Shown here piece by piece: positions 9,480-22,447 of a stretch of 64,000 bases of DNA. The notes beneath the pieces were generated by a model. The model saw nothing but the letters and a program-made list of their open reading frames with translations. It ran no database searches and was not told the DNA's origin. The position numbers and the translations under genes are program-made. This DNA is from Cherax quadricarinatus (taxonomy: Eukaryota; Arthropoda; Malacostraca; Decapoda; Parastacidae), in NCBI RefSeq assembly GCF_038502225.1, contig NC_091293.1:2156262-2220261 (forward strand), given 5' to 3'. Positions within the stretch are counted from its first letter, which is position 1. The number at the start of each line of letters is the position of its first letter.

Positions 9480-12400
9480 ATGGATACATTACAAATCTTT
9501 TCATGGAACATTGCTTCCATCAGGAAGCGGTTGCCTGACTTACATCATATTAGTGCAACCAAGAATATTGATGTCATCTGTTTGCAGGAATGTAGATTGA
9601 AAGATGGAGCACCTCCACCAAACTTGCCTGGATATGCAGCTTATAACCTAAGGTCAACCAACTGTTGTGTGATGCATGTCAGAAAGAACTTGCCACATTC
9701 ACTCCTTTCCTTGCAGAGTCGAGTTAACATGCAGTATCATGGTGTCAAAGTATATGCAGGCGATTTTTCCATAAACATTTTTAATCTCTATGCCCCAGCG
9801 AACCAGCTTCGACCTGATGCTTTACCAGATCGCATCAATAGTGAACCTACCATCATTCTTGGAGATTTTAATGCCAGACATAAGAATATTGGTGGGTCTA
9901 TTACAAACACCAATGGAACTAAACTAGTGAGATTGCTGAATGAGCATGATAATGTTCGAATTGTGGGCACTACTGAGCCTACTCACATATATGGTGGCAT
10001 ACTAGATCTGTGTCTTGGATTTAATACATCATATACGATTCATGACTCTGTCATAGTTGATGATCTTCTATCTGATCACTTCCCAAGACTAACAACTGTC
10101 AATCTTGATCACATCTCCAGCAATCAAGGAGCTAAATACAGAAGGAGGAAACTTATTCTCAAACCAGAACACAGAGACAACTTTATTAACCACTTGGATC
10201 AATGGTATAAGAATTACAAAAATTTAATGATGATTTAATTACCACTATTGAGAGTGTTCTCACAGATCAAGTGGGCAGGAATAGGAAACAAAGACCCTCC
10301 ACTATAAATAACAATAAAAACCAATGTAAATACTATAATGATCCACAGCTGCGCAATCTAACACATGCAGCTAGGAGGATTGGTAAAGCATACCGTGAAT
10401 GTAGAACCCCAGACCTGCTCAGAACGTTCCAAGCTGCACTAACAAATGCAAGGAATAGAAAGGAAGAACTTAGGCAACAGGAATGGGAACAGTTTGTTAG
10501 TGGATTAAATAGGTCCACCCCTTTGAGTTTGGCTTGGAAAGGTATAAATAAAATAACCAGGAAAAAGACTGGCAATGTTGCTCATCCCTTTCCTCTTGAA
10601 AAAGCAAATGACCTCATAAATGACTGGTCCAAAACATCCAGGCATGAAAGCCTTCCATCTCATATTAGAAAAAATTTAGAGAGTACTTCTGAAGAAATGT
10701 TGAAACTGATTAATTTTATGAGCCAAAATATTGATGAGAGTGATTGCCTCTTTACCGAGTATGAATTAGATAATGCATTAACCAAAGGTCGATCAACTGC
10801 TCCTGGAGAGGATGGTATAACCTATGATATTCTCAGAACTCTAAGGCACGTGCCTGATAACCCTTTGTTGGCACTGTATAATCTCAGTTACATTGAGGGC
10901 GTTCTTCCTACTTCTTGGACCAATAGTCTCATTGTGCCTATCCCTAAGCCCCAACAGCCTGATACATTTAGGCCGATCTCCTTAACTAGTTGTCTTTGCA
11001 AAACTTTTGAAAGAATGATGCTTAACAGATTGTACTACAGAATCAGACATCAACTTTCCCCCTACCTCTATGGGTTCATGAAAGGTAAAAGTGTGCAGAA
11101 CTGTATTTCCACCTTTCTCACTGCACACACCTCTACTAGTTTTACCACTTTTCTTGATCTAAAATCTGCATTTGATATTGCGAACAGAACCGTTATACTA
11201 CATGAACTAGCCAAAATGAATATTGGTGGTAGCTTACTCTGCTGGATAATAGGATACCTGTCAAATAGAGTATCCTCTGTCCTTTACCAAGGCTTCAGAA
11301 GTGATTCTAAAGAAATGTCTTTAGGTACACCGCAGGGAGGAGTTCTTAGTCCCATGCTATTTAATATTCTGATTAATGCTCTCCTAAATGCTCTACCTGC
11401 CTCACCTAAACATATAGCTATAAGCTATGCTGATGATATCATGATCCATACAACAGGGCATAAGAAGATGAATACCATTCTTAATGAAGTTCAAGCAATT
11501 TGTAATCGACTAGGCCTTATAATATCTTCCTCTAAAACAAAGATATTAACAAGCAAACGACATCCCCCACCCATCTATTTGCAGGGTGAAATCATTAGCT
11601 ACGTTAAAACTTACAGATATCTTGGTGTAGATGTACCCTTTAACAAATCCACTATACGACAACTAAACAAGAAATGCAAAGCTAGGCTAAATGCTCTCAA
11701 AGATGTTGCTGGTTACAATCCCAACTATGGTGCTAATGTGAGAATCGTGAGAATGATGTACATAGCCTATGTTAGGTCCTTAATTGATTATGCTGCTCCC
11801 ATGTTGATATTAGCTAGAGAAAGTTCCCTCCGACCCTTGGAGTTAATGCAAAATGAAGCTCTCAGGATTATTCTTGGCTGTCCCAGATCTACAAAAGTTC
11901 TTAACATGAGGAAGGAGCTTGGTATTTCTAGTATCAGTGATAGGATTGTTGAAATTAACACTGTACTCGGTATTAGAATGTTGAGAAACGAACCAGACAC
12001 TGTCACAGTGAATCTTACCAAGTGTCTAGAGGTAAATACACACAGATCTAAATGGATTGTGAAAACGTGCAATTGCATTAAGTTTTATAACCTGCATGAA
12101 CTGTATCACTGTAGGCAACAAGAGCATTTCACCCCTCCATGGAAGATGTGTTCATTTAATATCACATACCTACAAGTCCCTCCCAAGAAGCTCATTGCTA
12201 GTAATCCCTTCCTTAAATCTCTTGTTAGAGCAACTGCTCAAGAAGAAATTTCTCGCCTAGCTGGTAGTAATAAGTTATCACAAGTTATATACACTGATGG
12301 ATCTAAACAGGAGTCTTCTGGCAGGGCTGCATCTGCTCTTATTGCCACCTCCCTAGTTAAGAACGATAATAAATTTGTTGAGTTAGGCATAAGAATTAAC

Positions 12401-13136
12401 AACTGGGCGTCTACACTGCAAACTGAATTGTTTGCAATCCTAATGGCGCTAAAGCTAACCTATGACACTGAGCTTGACTATCATCATTACTGATTCTATG
12501 TCATCATTGAAGGCTCTTGGCTCATATAATGACTCCAACAACATGCTCATTGGGGAAGCCAGGTATAGATACTCAAAAATTAGGGACAAAGGAATTAATG
12601 TACAATTGCTATGGATCCCATCACACATTGGATTACTCCTTCATGATAAAGTTGATATGTTAGCCAAGAAGAGTATCCAGAAGGAGAACGTAGAATATAA
12701 CTTTGGTATAACTGTGTCTAGCATTAGGAATAATATTAGGAGAGAAGTAAATAATGAAGATGATTGTTATAGGAATGCAGTTAGAAGCCTGAGTAGATCT
12801 ATAACCCACTATGATAACATGAACGTAGATAAGTATGTTTATGGAGCAACTTGCAATGTGAACAGACTGACTGATGTTGTAGTGGCCAGGCTTAGGCTTG
12901 GTTACAAGTACTTCTGGCAGTTTGGGAGACACACAGATGATGATCAAACTAAATGTAAATTATGTGATCAGGCATATGGTCACTGTCTTGAACACTATGT
13001 GCTTAATTGTCCACTTATTGAGGAATACAGAGACAGACAGTATAATAACCTATGTGACATGTCAAGATATCTTATTAATGAAAATAAGATACCAGATATA
13101 CTAAGCAAATTTCCTAAATTTGCTTGTAACAGATAA
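9480..13136 (+). pseudogene. C2 ORF2: APE endonuclease, RT, RNase H, zinc motif
   Basis: ATG at 9480 begins MDTLQIFSWNIASIRKRL. Domains in order: APE (LQECRLKDG, IFNLYAPAN, IILGDFNARH, SDHFPRL), RT (TAPGEDGITYDIL, FLDLKSAFDIANR, GTPQGGVLSPMLF, YADD at 11426-11437), RNase H (YTDGSKQESSG, LQTELFAIL, then TDSMSSLKAL) and a C-terminal CX2C-HX4C zinc motif (CKLCDQAYGHCLEHYVLNC), which marks the I clade. Two deletions against C3 break it: 17 bases near 10218 (the EPIGT segment) and 2 bases near 12478 within the RNase H. TAA ends it at 13134-13136. It would otherwise be about 1,220 residues, full length for this family. Confidence 0.85.
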
Positions 13137-13310
13137 GTGAACTATAGATATGTAGATATAAATCCATATGTATTCCTGTTAACCCTTTGGGGCCTAGTTC
13201 CTAGGCCTTTTGTGTATCCACATGCTCTCGCGCTACCGTCCACAGGATGGATATGGGGTGCACAATAAACTAGCCACTTCGGTGGCAAAATCTAAATCTA
13301 ATCTCCTCCA
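13137..13310 (+). other. C2 3' UTR and tail
   Basis: Non-coding end of C2, containing an imperfect palindrome (GGGGCCTAGTTCCTAGGCC) and a short simple tail AAATCTAAATCTAATCT. The mirror copy is at 34924-35085 in C3. CTACCGTCCACAGGATGGATATGGGGTGCA recurs in diverged form in the C1 3' UTR (about 16225-16260) and the C4 copy. Confidence 0.7.
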
Positions 13311-13779
13311 GATGGATCGAAAAGACTGGAACCGACCTCCGCATGAATCAGATACATGATCTATGTCAAGTAAGGCAACAGCGGCACTTCTCCACTCCAT
13401 GGAATATTACCCCATTCCAAACTACCATTCCTCCATTTCCCCCCAAACTACTTCTTAAATCACAACCAAAACTTCGCCTTGAAGCCAAACATGAGGCCTT
13501 AAGCTGTATGGATAACTTAGTCACACAGCACACACTCTCGCAAATTATTTACGTAGATGGTTCTGTTCACCAATCCACTGGTGCAGCTGGTAGTGCTGCT
13601 GTTGTCGTACAGAGTGATGGCTCTCTTAAAGAAATTGGAGCACGCATCAATAATTGGGCCTCTACCCTTCAGACAGAACTGTTTGCCATACTCCTTGCAC
13701 TGAAATGCATCTATGTATCAAAGATTGACAGTTTAATTGTAACTGATTCTCTGTCATCCATAAATGCTCTCAACTCATT
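13311..13779 (+). pseudogene. C1 ORF2 resumed: RNase H, first half
   Basis: C1 resumes after C2 with RWIEKTGTDLRMNQIHDLC and QQRHFSTPWNI, aligned to the linker of C2. RNase H motifs follow: IIYVDGSVHQSTG (first catalytic Asp), LQTELFAILLAL (Glu) and IVTDSLSSINAL (second Asp). A SINE cuts the domain at about 13780; the remainder is at 14076-14672. Confidence 0.8.
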
Positions 13780-14075
13780 AAGATAAGATAAGATAAGATT
13801 TCGTTCGGATTTTTAACCCCGGAGGGTTAGCCACCCAGGATAACCCAAGAAAGTCAGTGCGTCATCGAGGACTGTCTAACTTATTTCCATTGGGGTCCTT
13901 AATCTTGTCCCCCAGGATGCGACCCACACCAGTCGACTAACACCCAGGTACCTATTTGCTGCTAGGTGAACAGGACAACAGGTGTAAGGAAACGTGTCAA
14001 ATGTTTCCACCCGCCGGGAATCGAACCCGGGCCCTCCGTGTGTGAAGCGGGAGCTTTAGCCACCAGACCACCGGC
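13780..14075 (-). mobile_element. tRNA-derived SINE, inserted in C1 RNase H
   Basis: On the minus strand the head (14075 down to about 14010) is tRNA-like: TGGTCTGGTGG approximates a pol III A box (14060-14070) and GGTTCGATTCC is a perfect B box (14017-14027). The body carries GACCCCAATGGAAATAAG and TGGGTTATCCTGGGTGGC, then TAACCCTCCGGGGTTAAAAATCCG, and the 3' end is an (ATCTT)n tail (13780-13800 on the plus strand). A pol III transcript mobilised by a LINE is the expected lifestyle. The tRNA of origin is not clear; the anticodon stem is mispaired. No clean target-site duplication is seen. Confidence 0.85.
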
Positions 14076-14672
14076 ATGCTTGTGTCAGAAGCCAGACACA
14101 GGTATGGTAGGATTGTGGACAGTGGAGTCAGAGTGCACATGCTGTGGATTCCATCTCACATTGGTCTTCAGATGTATGATAGAACTGATAAATTGGCTAA
14201 GCTGTATGCTTTCAAAGAGGGAGTAGATTACAATCTTGGCTTGTCAGGTAGTAGTTTGAGAACAATAATACGAAAAGACCTTCAGCTGAATTTTATGGAC
14301 TTAAGGCTCAGGGAGATTGACACCAGTGAGTCCATCTATCATCATTCTATCATGCAGGAGGAGCCACATGTCTATGGTGCATCCAACAAAATAAGCAGAC
14401 TCTTGGATGTCACTACCGCCCGGCTCCGGCTGCGTTACAAGTATCTTTGGCAGGTTAAATCACCACCACCAGATGTAGACCAAACGAAATGTAAACTTTG
14501 CCAGATGGACTATTGTCACACCTTGCGTCATTATGTACTGGAGTGCGATAAAATTAATGAATTTAGAAACAACTCACTCAGAAGTGTTCAAGAAATGGCT
14601 AAGTATTTTATCCACAGTGGTATTTTACAGACCATTCTGGAGAAATACCCTGACTTTGCTAGCTGTAAATAA
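14076..14672 (+). pseudogene. C1 ORF2 resumed: end of RNase H and zinc motif
   Basis: The frame after the SINE reads MLVSEARHRYGRI, MLWIPSHIGLQ and DRTDKLAK (last RNase H motif), then a linker and the C-terminal zinc motif CKLCQMDYCHTLRHYVLEC, ending with TAA at 14670-14672. It is colinear with C2 ORF2 and open throughout, so the SINE insertion is the main damage to this part. C4 (62265-62656, minus strand) holds the same C-terminus nearly identically. Confidence 0.85.
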
Positions 14673-14684
14673 AGCATTACCACA

Positions 14685-14690
14685 TATGTG

Positions 14691-14746
<56 letters not shown>

Positions 14747-14787
14747 TATGAGTGTGTGTGTGTGTGTGTATGAGTGTGTGTGTATGA

Positions 14788-14818
<31 letters not shown>

Positions 14819-14868
14819 AGTGTGTGTGTATGAGTGTTGTGTGTGTGTGTGAGTGTGCGCGTGTGTGT
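14685..14868. repeat. (TG)n microsatellite in C1 3' UTR
   Basis: Long TG tract with TATGAG interruptions. The equivalent place in C4 (about 62030-62250, minus strand) also holds a (TG/CA)n tract, so it belongs to this subfamily's 3' UTR and was later split by H. Confidence 0.9.
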
Positions 14869-16279
<1,411 letters not shown>

Positions 16280-17765
16280 ACATCTGTTGCATCAACACTA
16301 GTAAGTAAACTACCAGCTGCATCAAATACCTTTAACACAGACTCTGATAAGTTTCAAACATACTATACCAATAAAGGGGTAACCCCAAACAGTTGTCAAC
16401 TAGTAAGTGTATCTCTTGACTTTATTCAAAAAGAACTAAGCAGGTTAAACCCAACTAAGAGCACAGGCCCTGATAACATCCCGTCTAAGTTCCTAAAAGA
16501 TGGTGCTTCTGAACTGTCAATCCCTATTGCTCACATAATAAATCTATCAATCACCACTAATAGCGTACCGGAGGGGTTCAAGGAGGCCAGAGTTACTCCT
16601 ACCTTTAAGAAAAATAGTAGGTCTGATGTAAGCAACTATAGGTGTGTTAGTATACTCAGTATAATATCTAAAATTCTAGAGAGGGTGGTGTATTCTCAAG
16701 TAGTTAAGTACCTTAATGACAACATTCTCCATAGCTATCAATCGGGCTTTAGAAGATCCTACTCAACCGACACCTCCCTTATTAATCTGATGGATTACCT
16801 GAGAACTGAAATGTCAAAGGGGAACCTCATAGGTATGGTAACCTTAGACCTGCAAAAGGCCTTCGATACTGTCAACCACAATATATTATGTAATAAACTT
16901 CAAGCTATCGGTATAGGTTCTGTAGACTGGTTTAAGTCCTACCTTAGCAACAGGAGACAAATAGTCAAAATCAACAAAACAGAATCAGAACCCCTGCCGA
17001 TAACATGTGGAGTTCCCCAAGGTAGTATTCTGGGTCCCTTATTATTCTTATGTCAATGATATGCCTATCAGTGTCAAGTGCAAACTCCTACTGTATGCAG
17101 ATGACAGTGCTCTGTTAGTGTCAGGTAAAGACCCACAAGATATTGCTAATGTTTTAACACTGGAACTGGAGTCCTGCAGCAAATGGTTAGTAGACAACAA
17201 ACTATCATTACACCTAGGGAAAACTGAAGCCATTCTCTTTGGCACGAAACAAACTGAGAAGGGTAAATAACTTTAATGTTCAATGTAATGGGGAGCCCAT
17301 CACTTTGGTTTCATAAGTAAAATATTTGGGAATCCCCTTTGACCCATGCATGTCAGGAGAATTGATAGGGAACAGTGTAGTAAAGAAAGCGAATGCCAGA
17401 CTGAAGATCCTGTATAGACAAGCACAGTGTCTACCTACTGAGGCTCGCAGGACCCTATGTCTAGCCCTTATACAATGCCATATGGATTATGCTTGCTCTT
17501 TTTGGTACTCTGCCTTGACAAAAAGGCTGAAAGATGGACTGCAAATCACCCAGAACAAAATCGTAAGATTCATCCTGGGGCTGGGACCAAGAGAACATGT
17601 AGGCCAGGATGAATTACAGCAGTTGGATATGCTGAATGTTGAAGACAGTAAAACAACTGAAGCTAAATCATGTTTATAAAATTGCTCACAAACAGTGTCC
17701 AGAATATCTTGCTGTCAATTTTGTCAAGGTTGGGAACCAAAGCAATCATAGTACTAGGGGGAGAG
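16280..17765 (+). pseudogene. D1 reverse transcriptase
   Basis: RT motifs: LNPTKSTGPDNIPSKFL, VSNYRCVSILSIISKILERV, LDLQKAFDTVNHNIL, CGVPQGSILGPLLF and catalytic YADD at 17094-17105. Against D2 it has a frameshift near 17050 (LFLCYVND region), a stop after GTKQTEKGK near 17270, another near 17310 and a shift near 17650. The end at 17765 is the left target-site duplication of E1; the C-terminus continues at 23359. Confidence 0.85.
17753..17765 (+). repeat. Left target-site duplication of E1
   Basis: ACTAGGGGGAGAG occurs here and again at 23346-23358, flanking E1. The first A of the right copy could be part of the poly(A) tail. The uninterrupted site is seen in D2 (minus strand, near 49553-49567). 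Confidence 0.9.
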
Positions 17766-17855
17766 TCATTGACCTCATCGCTTTATTGCTGTGAGGTTGT
17801 GCTGCGCACACGCTCCTGGTTGAGAGGCCTTCCTGCGCAGATTGATTTTCACAAG

Positions 17856-19124
17856 ATGGCGCAGACTATCAGAAGGCGCGTCAACACTGTGTGCTTTGAT
17901 TTAGTGCGGGGTGTAGTTACGCCTCAGTCCGCACAGGTGCTTCTACCTTTGATTATTCGCGACACATACAGCATTGCTGATCAAGATTTGTATGGAGTAT
18001 CACTCAACGGGGCTTACCGAATATTCGTTAAGCTACGATCGACGGCAGTGTATGAGCGCCTGGTGGAGCAGTATCAAGATGGCTGTGTGGACGTAAACTC
18101 GGCAATATGAGTTCGTTTAATTGACGTGTCGCGACACTACACTTGGGTGAAGGTACGCAACGTGCCTTTTGAAGCTGACGAGGCAGATATACGGAACGTT
18201 TTTGAACGTTATGGTACTGTGCATCTGGCAACGGCAGGTACCTGGGTGGATGGGGCGTACGCCGGCTGGCCGGAGGGTACGTTCAAGCTAAAGATGACGC
18301 TGAGGCATCCCATCCCGTCGTTTGTCATCCTGGACGACTTTAGGACGCAAGTGATGGTGTATTACGCAGGGCAGCGCAAGACCTGCAGGCTATGTGGTGC
18401 TTATGACCATATGGCAGCACAGTGTGAGAGGCAGCAGCAACGACAGGTTGCAGACAGAAGGACGGAGCGAGGGCCTGACCCGAAGGCGGGGCCTGCCAGC
18501 GGGACGCCTGTAAAGGGCCATAGTTCGTCTTGGAGCGAGGAGGTGGAGAGAGAGTTCCCGACGGTGGGGTCGAGCCCATCAATGCCTGTAGAATCTACAG
18601 TCTCCGCTTTGGTGGAAGGGGAGACCAAGTTGAGTGGAGGAGAACGAGCAGAGGATGTGGCTCTGGAGCAGTTGACGGAAAAGTTTTTGGAGACGAAGAG
18701 AGCTGGAGATGATGTACAATCGGTGGTGGGACCTGAGGAGAGTGAGGACGAGAGGAGAGACAGCCAGCTGACTGCAGGTGCCTCTTCTACGGGAATGGTG
18801 ACCGTGGTCGAGGTGGCGGCGGAGGTGCATTGTGAGGCATCCCCCGACCAGACCATGGATGCAGAGAGTGTTCGGCAGAAGAGGGCGGCAACGCACTCTG
18901 ATTCCGATGATGTCTTGACCCCGGCGCAAAGACCGGGGAAGAAACCGTGGGCTGATGTGGTGAGTGGAGGCGCCACAGGTGTGTCCGGTCAGGTGTTCGA
19001 CCGGGGAGGGAATAGAGCTCACTGTGGTGAGCATGGTGGGAAAAATAGGAAGGCTGGTGACGTGTCTATGAAAGGAGTTACAGGGCAGCGTGTAAAACCC
19101 TTCAAGAAGGTTTCAGGTGTATGA
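17856..19124 (+). pseudogene. E1 ORF1 (Tx1-like gag-type protein with zinc knuckle)
   Basis: ATG at 17856 starts MAQTIRRRVNTVCFDLVRG. The protein has an N-terminal conserved block (LYGVSLNGAYRIFVKL), an RRM-like block (YTWVKVRNVPFEADEADI, RYGTVHLAT), GTFKLKMTLRHPIPSFV and one CCHC knuckle (CRLCGAYDHMAAQC). An acidic tail follows with SDSDDVLTPAQR, conserved in all three E copies. TGA at 18108-18110 interrupts the frame where E2 has a Lys codon; otherwise the frame is open to TGA 19122-19124. It should bind element RNA. The stop overlaps the ORF2 start as ATGA. Confidence 0.8.
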
Positions 19125-22100
19125 CTGTGAATGTAAATGGGTTGTGTATGAATGTGAAGCGTTTGTGGCTCCAGGGGTTTCTGAGGCGTCATGCCATAGA
19201 TATTGTATTCATGCAGGAGCATAACTTTAAGGCGGGTCGGGATTTGAATGTGGACAAGATATCGTGTGTTTGTGGCATATTCGGACCGTTTGAAAGGTGG
19301 GGTTGGAATTCTGATTCGGGAGACAAGCCCGTTTGTTGTAATTAGATGTGAGGGAGGGGAGGAGGGTAGGGTACTCCGGGTAGATGGATGGTGGAGAGGT
19401 GAGCGACTGGCAGTGGTTTGTGTGTATGCGCCAGCGGAGCGTGATGTACGGGTGAAGAATGAATTTGTGCATGATGTTTTGGTTTATTATTTGAGATCTC
19501 TTCCCTCGGTAACAATCGTGGGTGGTGATTGGAATTGTATAGTACGTAGAAAGGATGTGGAGCCACGGGGGGCAGGGTGTTTTTTGGTTAGCCTAAGGGA
19601 TCTTTTGCTGGGTGTGGGGTTAAGGGATGTTATTGGAGGTGAGGACCTAATGGTTGAGCATACGTTTCATAGACAGGGATACGTGGCCAGGCTCGATAGG
19701 TTATATGTGACGAGAAGTGTGCGAGTGAGTGATGTGTGTGCGTACGGTGGAAGCTGTTTACACGGATCATAGAGCTGTTTATACGGACTTGACTTGGGCC
19801 AGCTTACCTAAGAGGTATCCAGGGTATTGGAAGTTAAATGTGAGACTTCTTGGGGTGGAGGAGGCGGGGTTAGATTTTAGGACAATGTGGGAGAATTTGT
19901 GGGGAGAGGGTAGGGATGTGGGTGACTTGCTGGGGTGGTGGGATGGGGTAGCTAAGGAGAGGATCCGGTGGTTTTATGTGCGATGGGGAAAGTACCAGGG
20001 TTGGATGACGTACGGGTTGCAGCAGTATTTCGAGGGTAGGTTGCAAAGTTGTTATGAGAGGGGCGTGCAGGCAGGGCAGTATCCCATGGAGGAAATCGAG
20101 TTGTTAAAAGGAAGGATTCGTGATTTGCAGAATGATAGATTTGATGCGGTGAGAGTGCAGGGTGGAATTGAAGAGGCGGTGTGGGGTGACCGACCGTCGG
20201 CCTGTGTGTTAAGGGGACAGAGGCAGCGACGTATGGCTATGGAAATTGATAGGCTGGTGGTACATGAGGACTTAGGTGGATATAGGGCGGGACATGAGTT
20301 AAGAACAACGGAGGCAATGAGTGATTACGTTGATAGGTGGTTTGGAAAAAATTTACCGAGTGTAGGGGTGGATGGGGAGGCTTTCGGGAGGTTGGGGGAG
20401 AATGTATCTTGTGTGCTAAGTAGCAGTGATCACATGGCGTTGGGGGGGGATATTGAAGAAGGGGAGGTGTGGAGGGGATGGCACGTGGTAAGGCTCCAGG
20501 TCTGGATGGCTTGCCCTGCGAGTTTTATGTGAGCCATTGGAATGTGTTGAAGTCCTTCTTAGTAGAACTAATGAATACGATGAAAAGGGAGGGGAGGATG
20601 GGCAGGTTGCAAGGAACTGCGGTTGTGGTTTTAGTGCCAAAAGGTAAGAAACAGGACATGGTGCGGGACTTTAGGATAATATCATTGCTGTGTGCTGATT
20701 ATAAGATTTTTGCAAAAATTTTAGGAAATAGGATGAAGTGTGTGGTGGATAGAGTGGTTGCGAGAGGACAATATGGTGTGTCTGGGAGGACGATGTATGA
20801 CGGGCATAGTATTATAAAGAATTTTGTGGAAGGGTCGGGAGGGGAGCAGGGGGGGGGGTGTCTTAGCGTTAGATTGGCAGGCAGCATATGATAGTGTAGA
20901 ACGTGAGGTATTGTGGTACATATTAAGGAGGCAGGGTTTTGGGGAGGAGGTGGTGCGTTGGGCAGAGACATTGTATACAGGTGTGGGAGTGTGTGTACAG
21001 GTAAATGGGAAGTTGGGGGAGTGGGTATCCATGGGTCGGGGTATTAGGCAGGGTTGTCCCCTGTCTCAATTGTTGTTTGCCTGTTTAACAGACCCTTTCT
21101 ATAGAAAGGTGGAAGCGTGTATGGAGGTGGATTGGGGAGTAGGAAGTGGAGTGCAGGGAATAATAGGGTATGTGGATGACACGACAATACTCGTGCGAAC
21201 GCAGAGGAGTTTACGTGCGGTTGGAGATGTTATTGATAATTTCGCGGGGGTTACCGGGTTAAGAGTTAATGTGGAAAAATCAAAATTACTGGTCTTAGGA
21301 GATTGGGTGGGAAGAGAGAGTTGGGGAAGGAATGTACGTTGGAATATGGTGGACAGGATAAAAGTGTGTGGAATAGTGTATATGCGTAGTGCGAGAGAGG
21401 CGAGGATGGTTAATTCTGGACTTGTTGTGGATCGAATGGTGGGGCGATTGGATGGGTTGAGACCAACTCATTTGACAGTACATCAGCGTGCGATTGTTGT
21501 GAATGTGTTGTTATACAGTAAAGTCTGGCACGTGGCTGCGGTATATCCGTTAGCAGGTCCAGATGTTACGAGGCTGTTAAAGAGGGTTTTCCATTTTCTT
21601 TGGGGTTCCGGGTGTGAATGGTTGAGTAGGAGTGTGGTTACTTTACCGGTCAACAGAGGAGGATTGGGGTTGATTGATTTACGGTTAAGAGTCAAGTGCA
21701 TTTATTTGAAGTGGGGGTTACGCCGTGTGCGGGGTCATGCAGGGAGGGGCGTGAATGGCTTGCATGAAGAGGTGCGAATGTGGTGGGGAGGGTCGGAGAT
21801 GAAAGTGTGTGAAGACGTGTTGCGGGCGTTGCTGCATGTACGGGACCCTAATAAAGTTCGAGTGGGTGTTTTAGAGCGTGTTGTAAGGGCGAAGGTAGTC
21901 GTGAAGGCTGAGAGTATCTACCCTATGTATGCGTGGAAGGATATATGGGAAAGATTACGGTTGATGCGCGTGCGTCCAAATGTGCGAGAGGTATTTTTCC
22001 CGTTTTCTCCATGGTATACTGCCGTCGGGTGCTGCACTTAAGGAAAGAGGGTTGATGGTGGAGGGCGCGTGTCGGGTGTGCGGGGATGAGGAGACTGCGT

Positions 22101-22447
22101 TTCATGTAGTGTATTTTTGTGATAATTTGGGGAGTATCAGGGAATGGATGGGTAAGGTTCTGAGGACAGTGGGAGGAGGCGGGATATTAGTATTGAGGGC
22201 GTTAAGTTTGGACGTGGGAGGCGTCGAGGCGCCTGTGCAACGTGCAATCACGTATATAATTGCGGATTTTGTTTTTGTATCCTGGGCAATGAGAAGGAAT
22301 GGGGATTGGGAGGTGCGCAAAAGGGTGTTGGCGGGGACCATTTATAGAACGTTGTGTTATAATCGGGAAATATATGGAAGTCGCTGGGACCAGGCTTTTT
22401 CAGCAGGGTACCGTAGTATGAGTGTGAGAGCATTGTTAACGTTGTGA
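19121..22447 (+). pseudogene. E1 ORF2: APE endonuclease and reverse transcriptase
   Basis: ATG at 19121 opens MTVNVNGLCMNVKRL. APE motifs: IVFMQEHNF, VCVYAPAE, VGGDWNC, DRLYVTR. RT motifs: ARGKAPGLDGLPCEFY, LVPKGKKQ, ISLLCADYKIFAKILGNR, LDWQAAYDSVERE, GRGIRQGCPLSQLLF, catalytic YVDD at 21169-21180. The C-terminus has a CRVCGDEETAFHVVYFC zinc motif, as in L1/Tx1 proteins. Frameshifts lie near 19256, 19745, 20480, 20850 (in a G run) and 21990. The domain set and order fit the Tx1/L1 branch, not CR1. There is no RNase H domain. Confidence 0.85.

Larger units (their letters stand above)
9422..13310 (+). mobile_element. LINE C2 (I-like), 5'-truncated, nested in C1
   Basis: The copy starts in the ORF1-ORF2 spacer (GTCAAAGCATAATAG...), holds all of ORF2 and ends after a 3' UTR with GTGCACAATAAACTAGCCACTTCGGTGGCAAAATCTAAATCTAATCT. 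C1 coding sequence is interrupted at both sides: STGEHSCQ before and RWIEKTGTDLRMNQ after. C2 is almost identical to C3 on the minus strand, including the (AATCT)n-type tail, but its 3' end differs from C1 and C4, so C holds at least two subfamilies. Confidence 0.8.

Noticed and set aside
7526..9538. The C1 RT frame running to 9538 as one protein
   Set aside because: Its last part (after about 9422) is the C2 spacer and ORF2 start read in a chance frame.
14010..14075. A functional tRNA gene on the minus strand
   Set aside because: The anticodon stem is mispaired and the sequence continues into a SINE body with a simple tail; it is a tRNA-derived SINE head.
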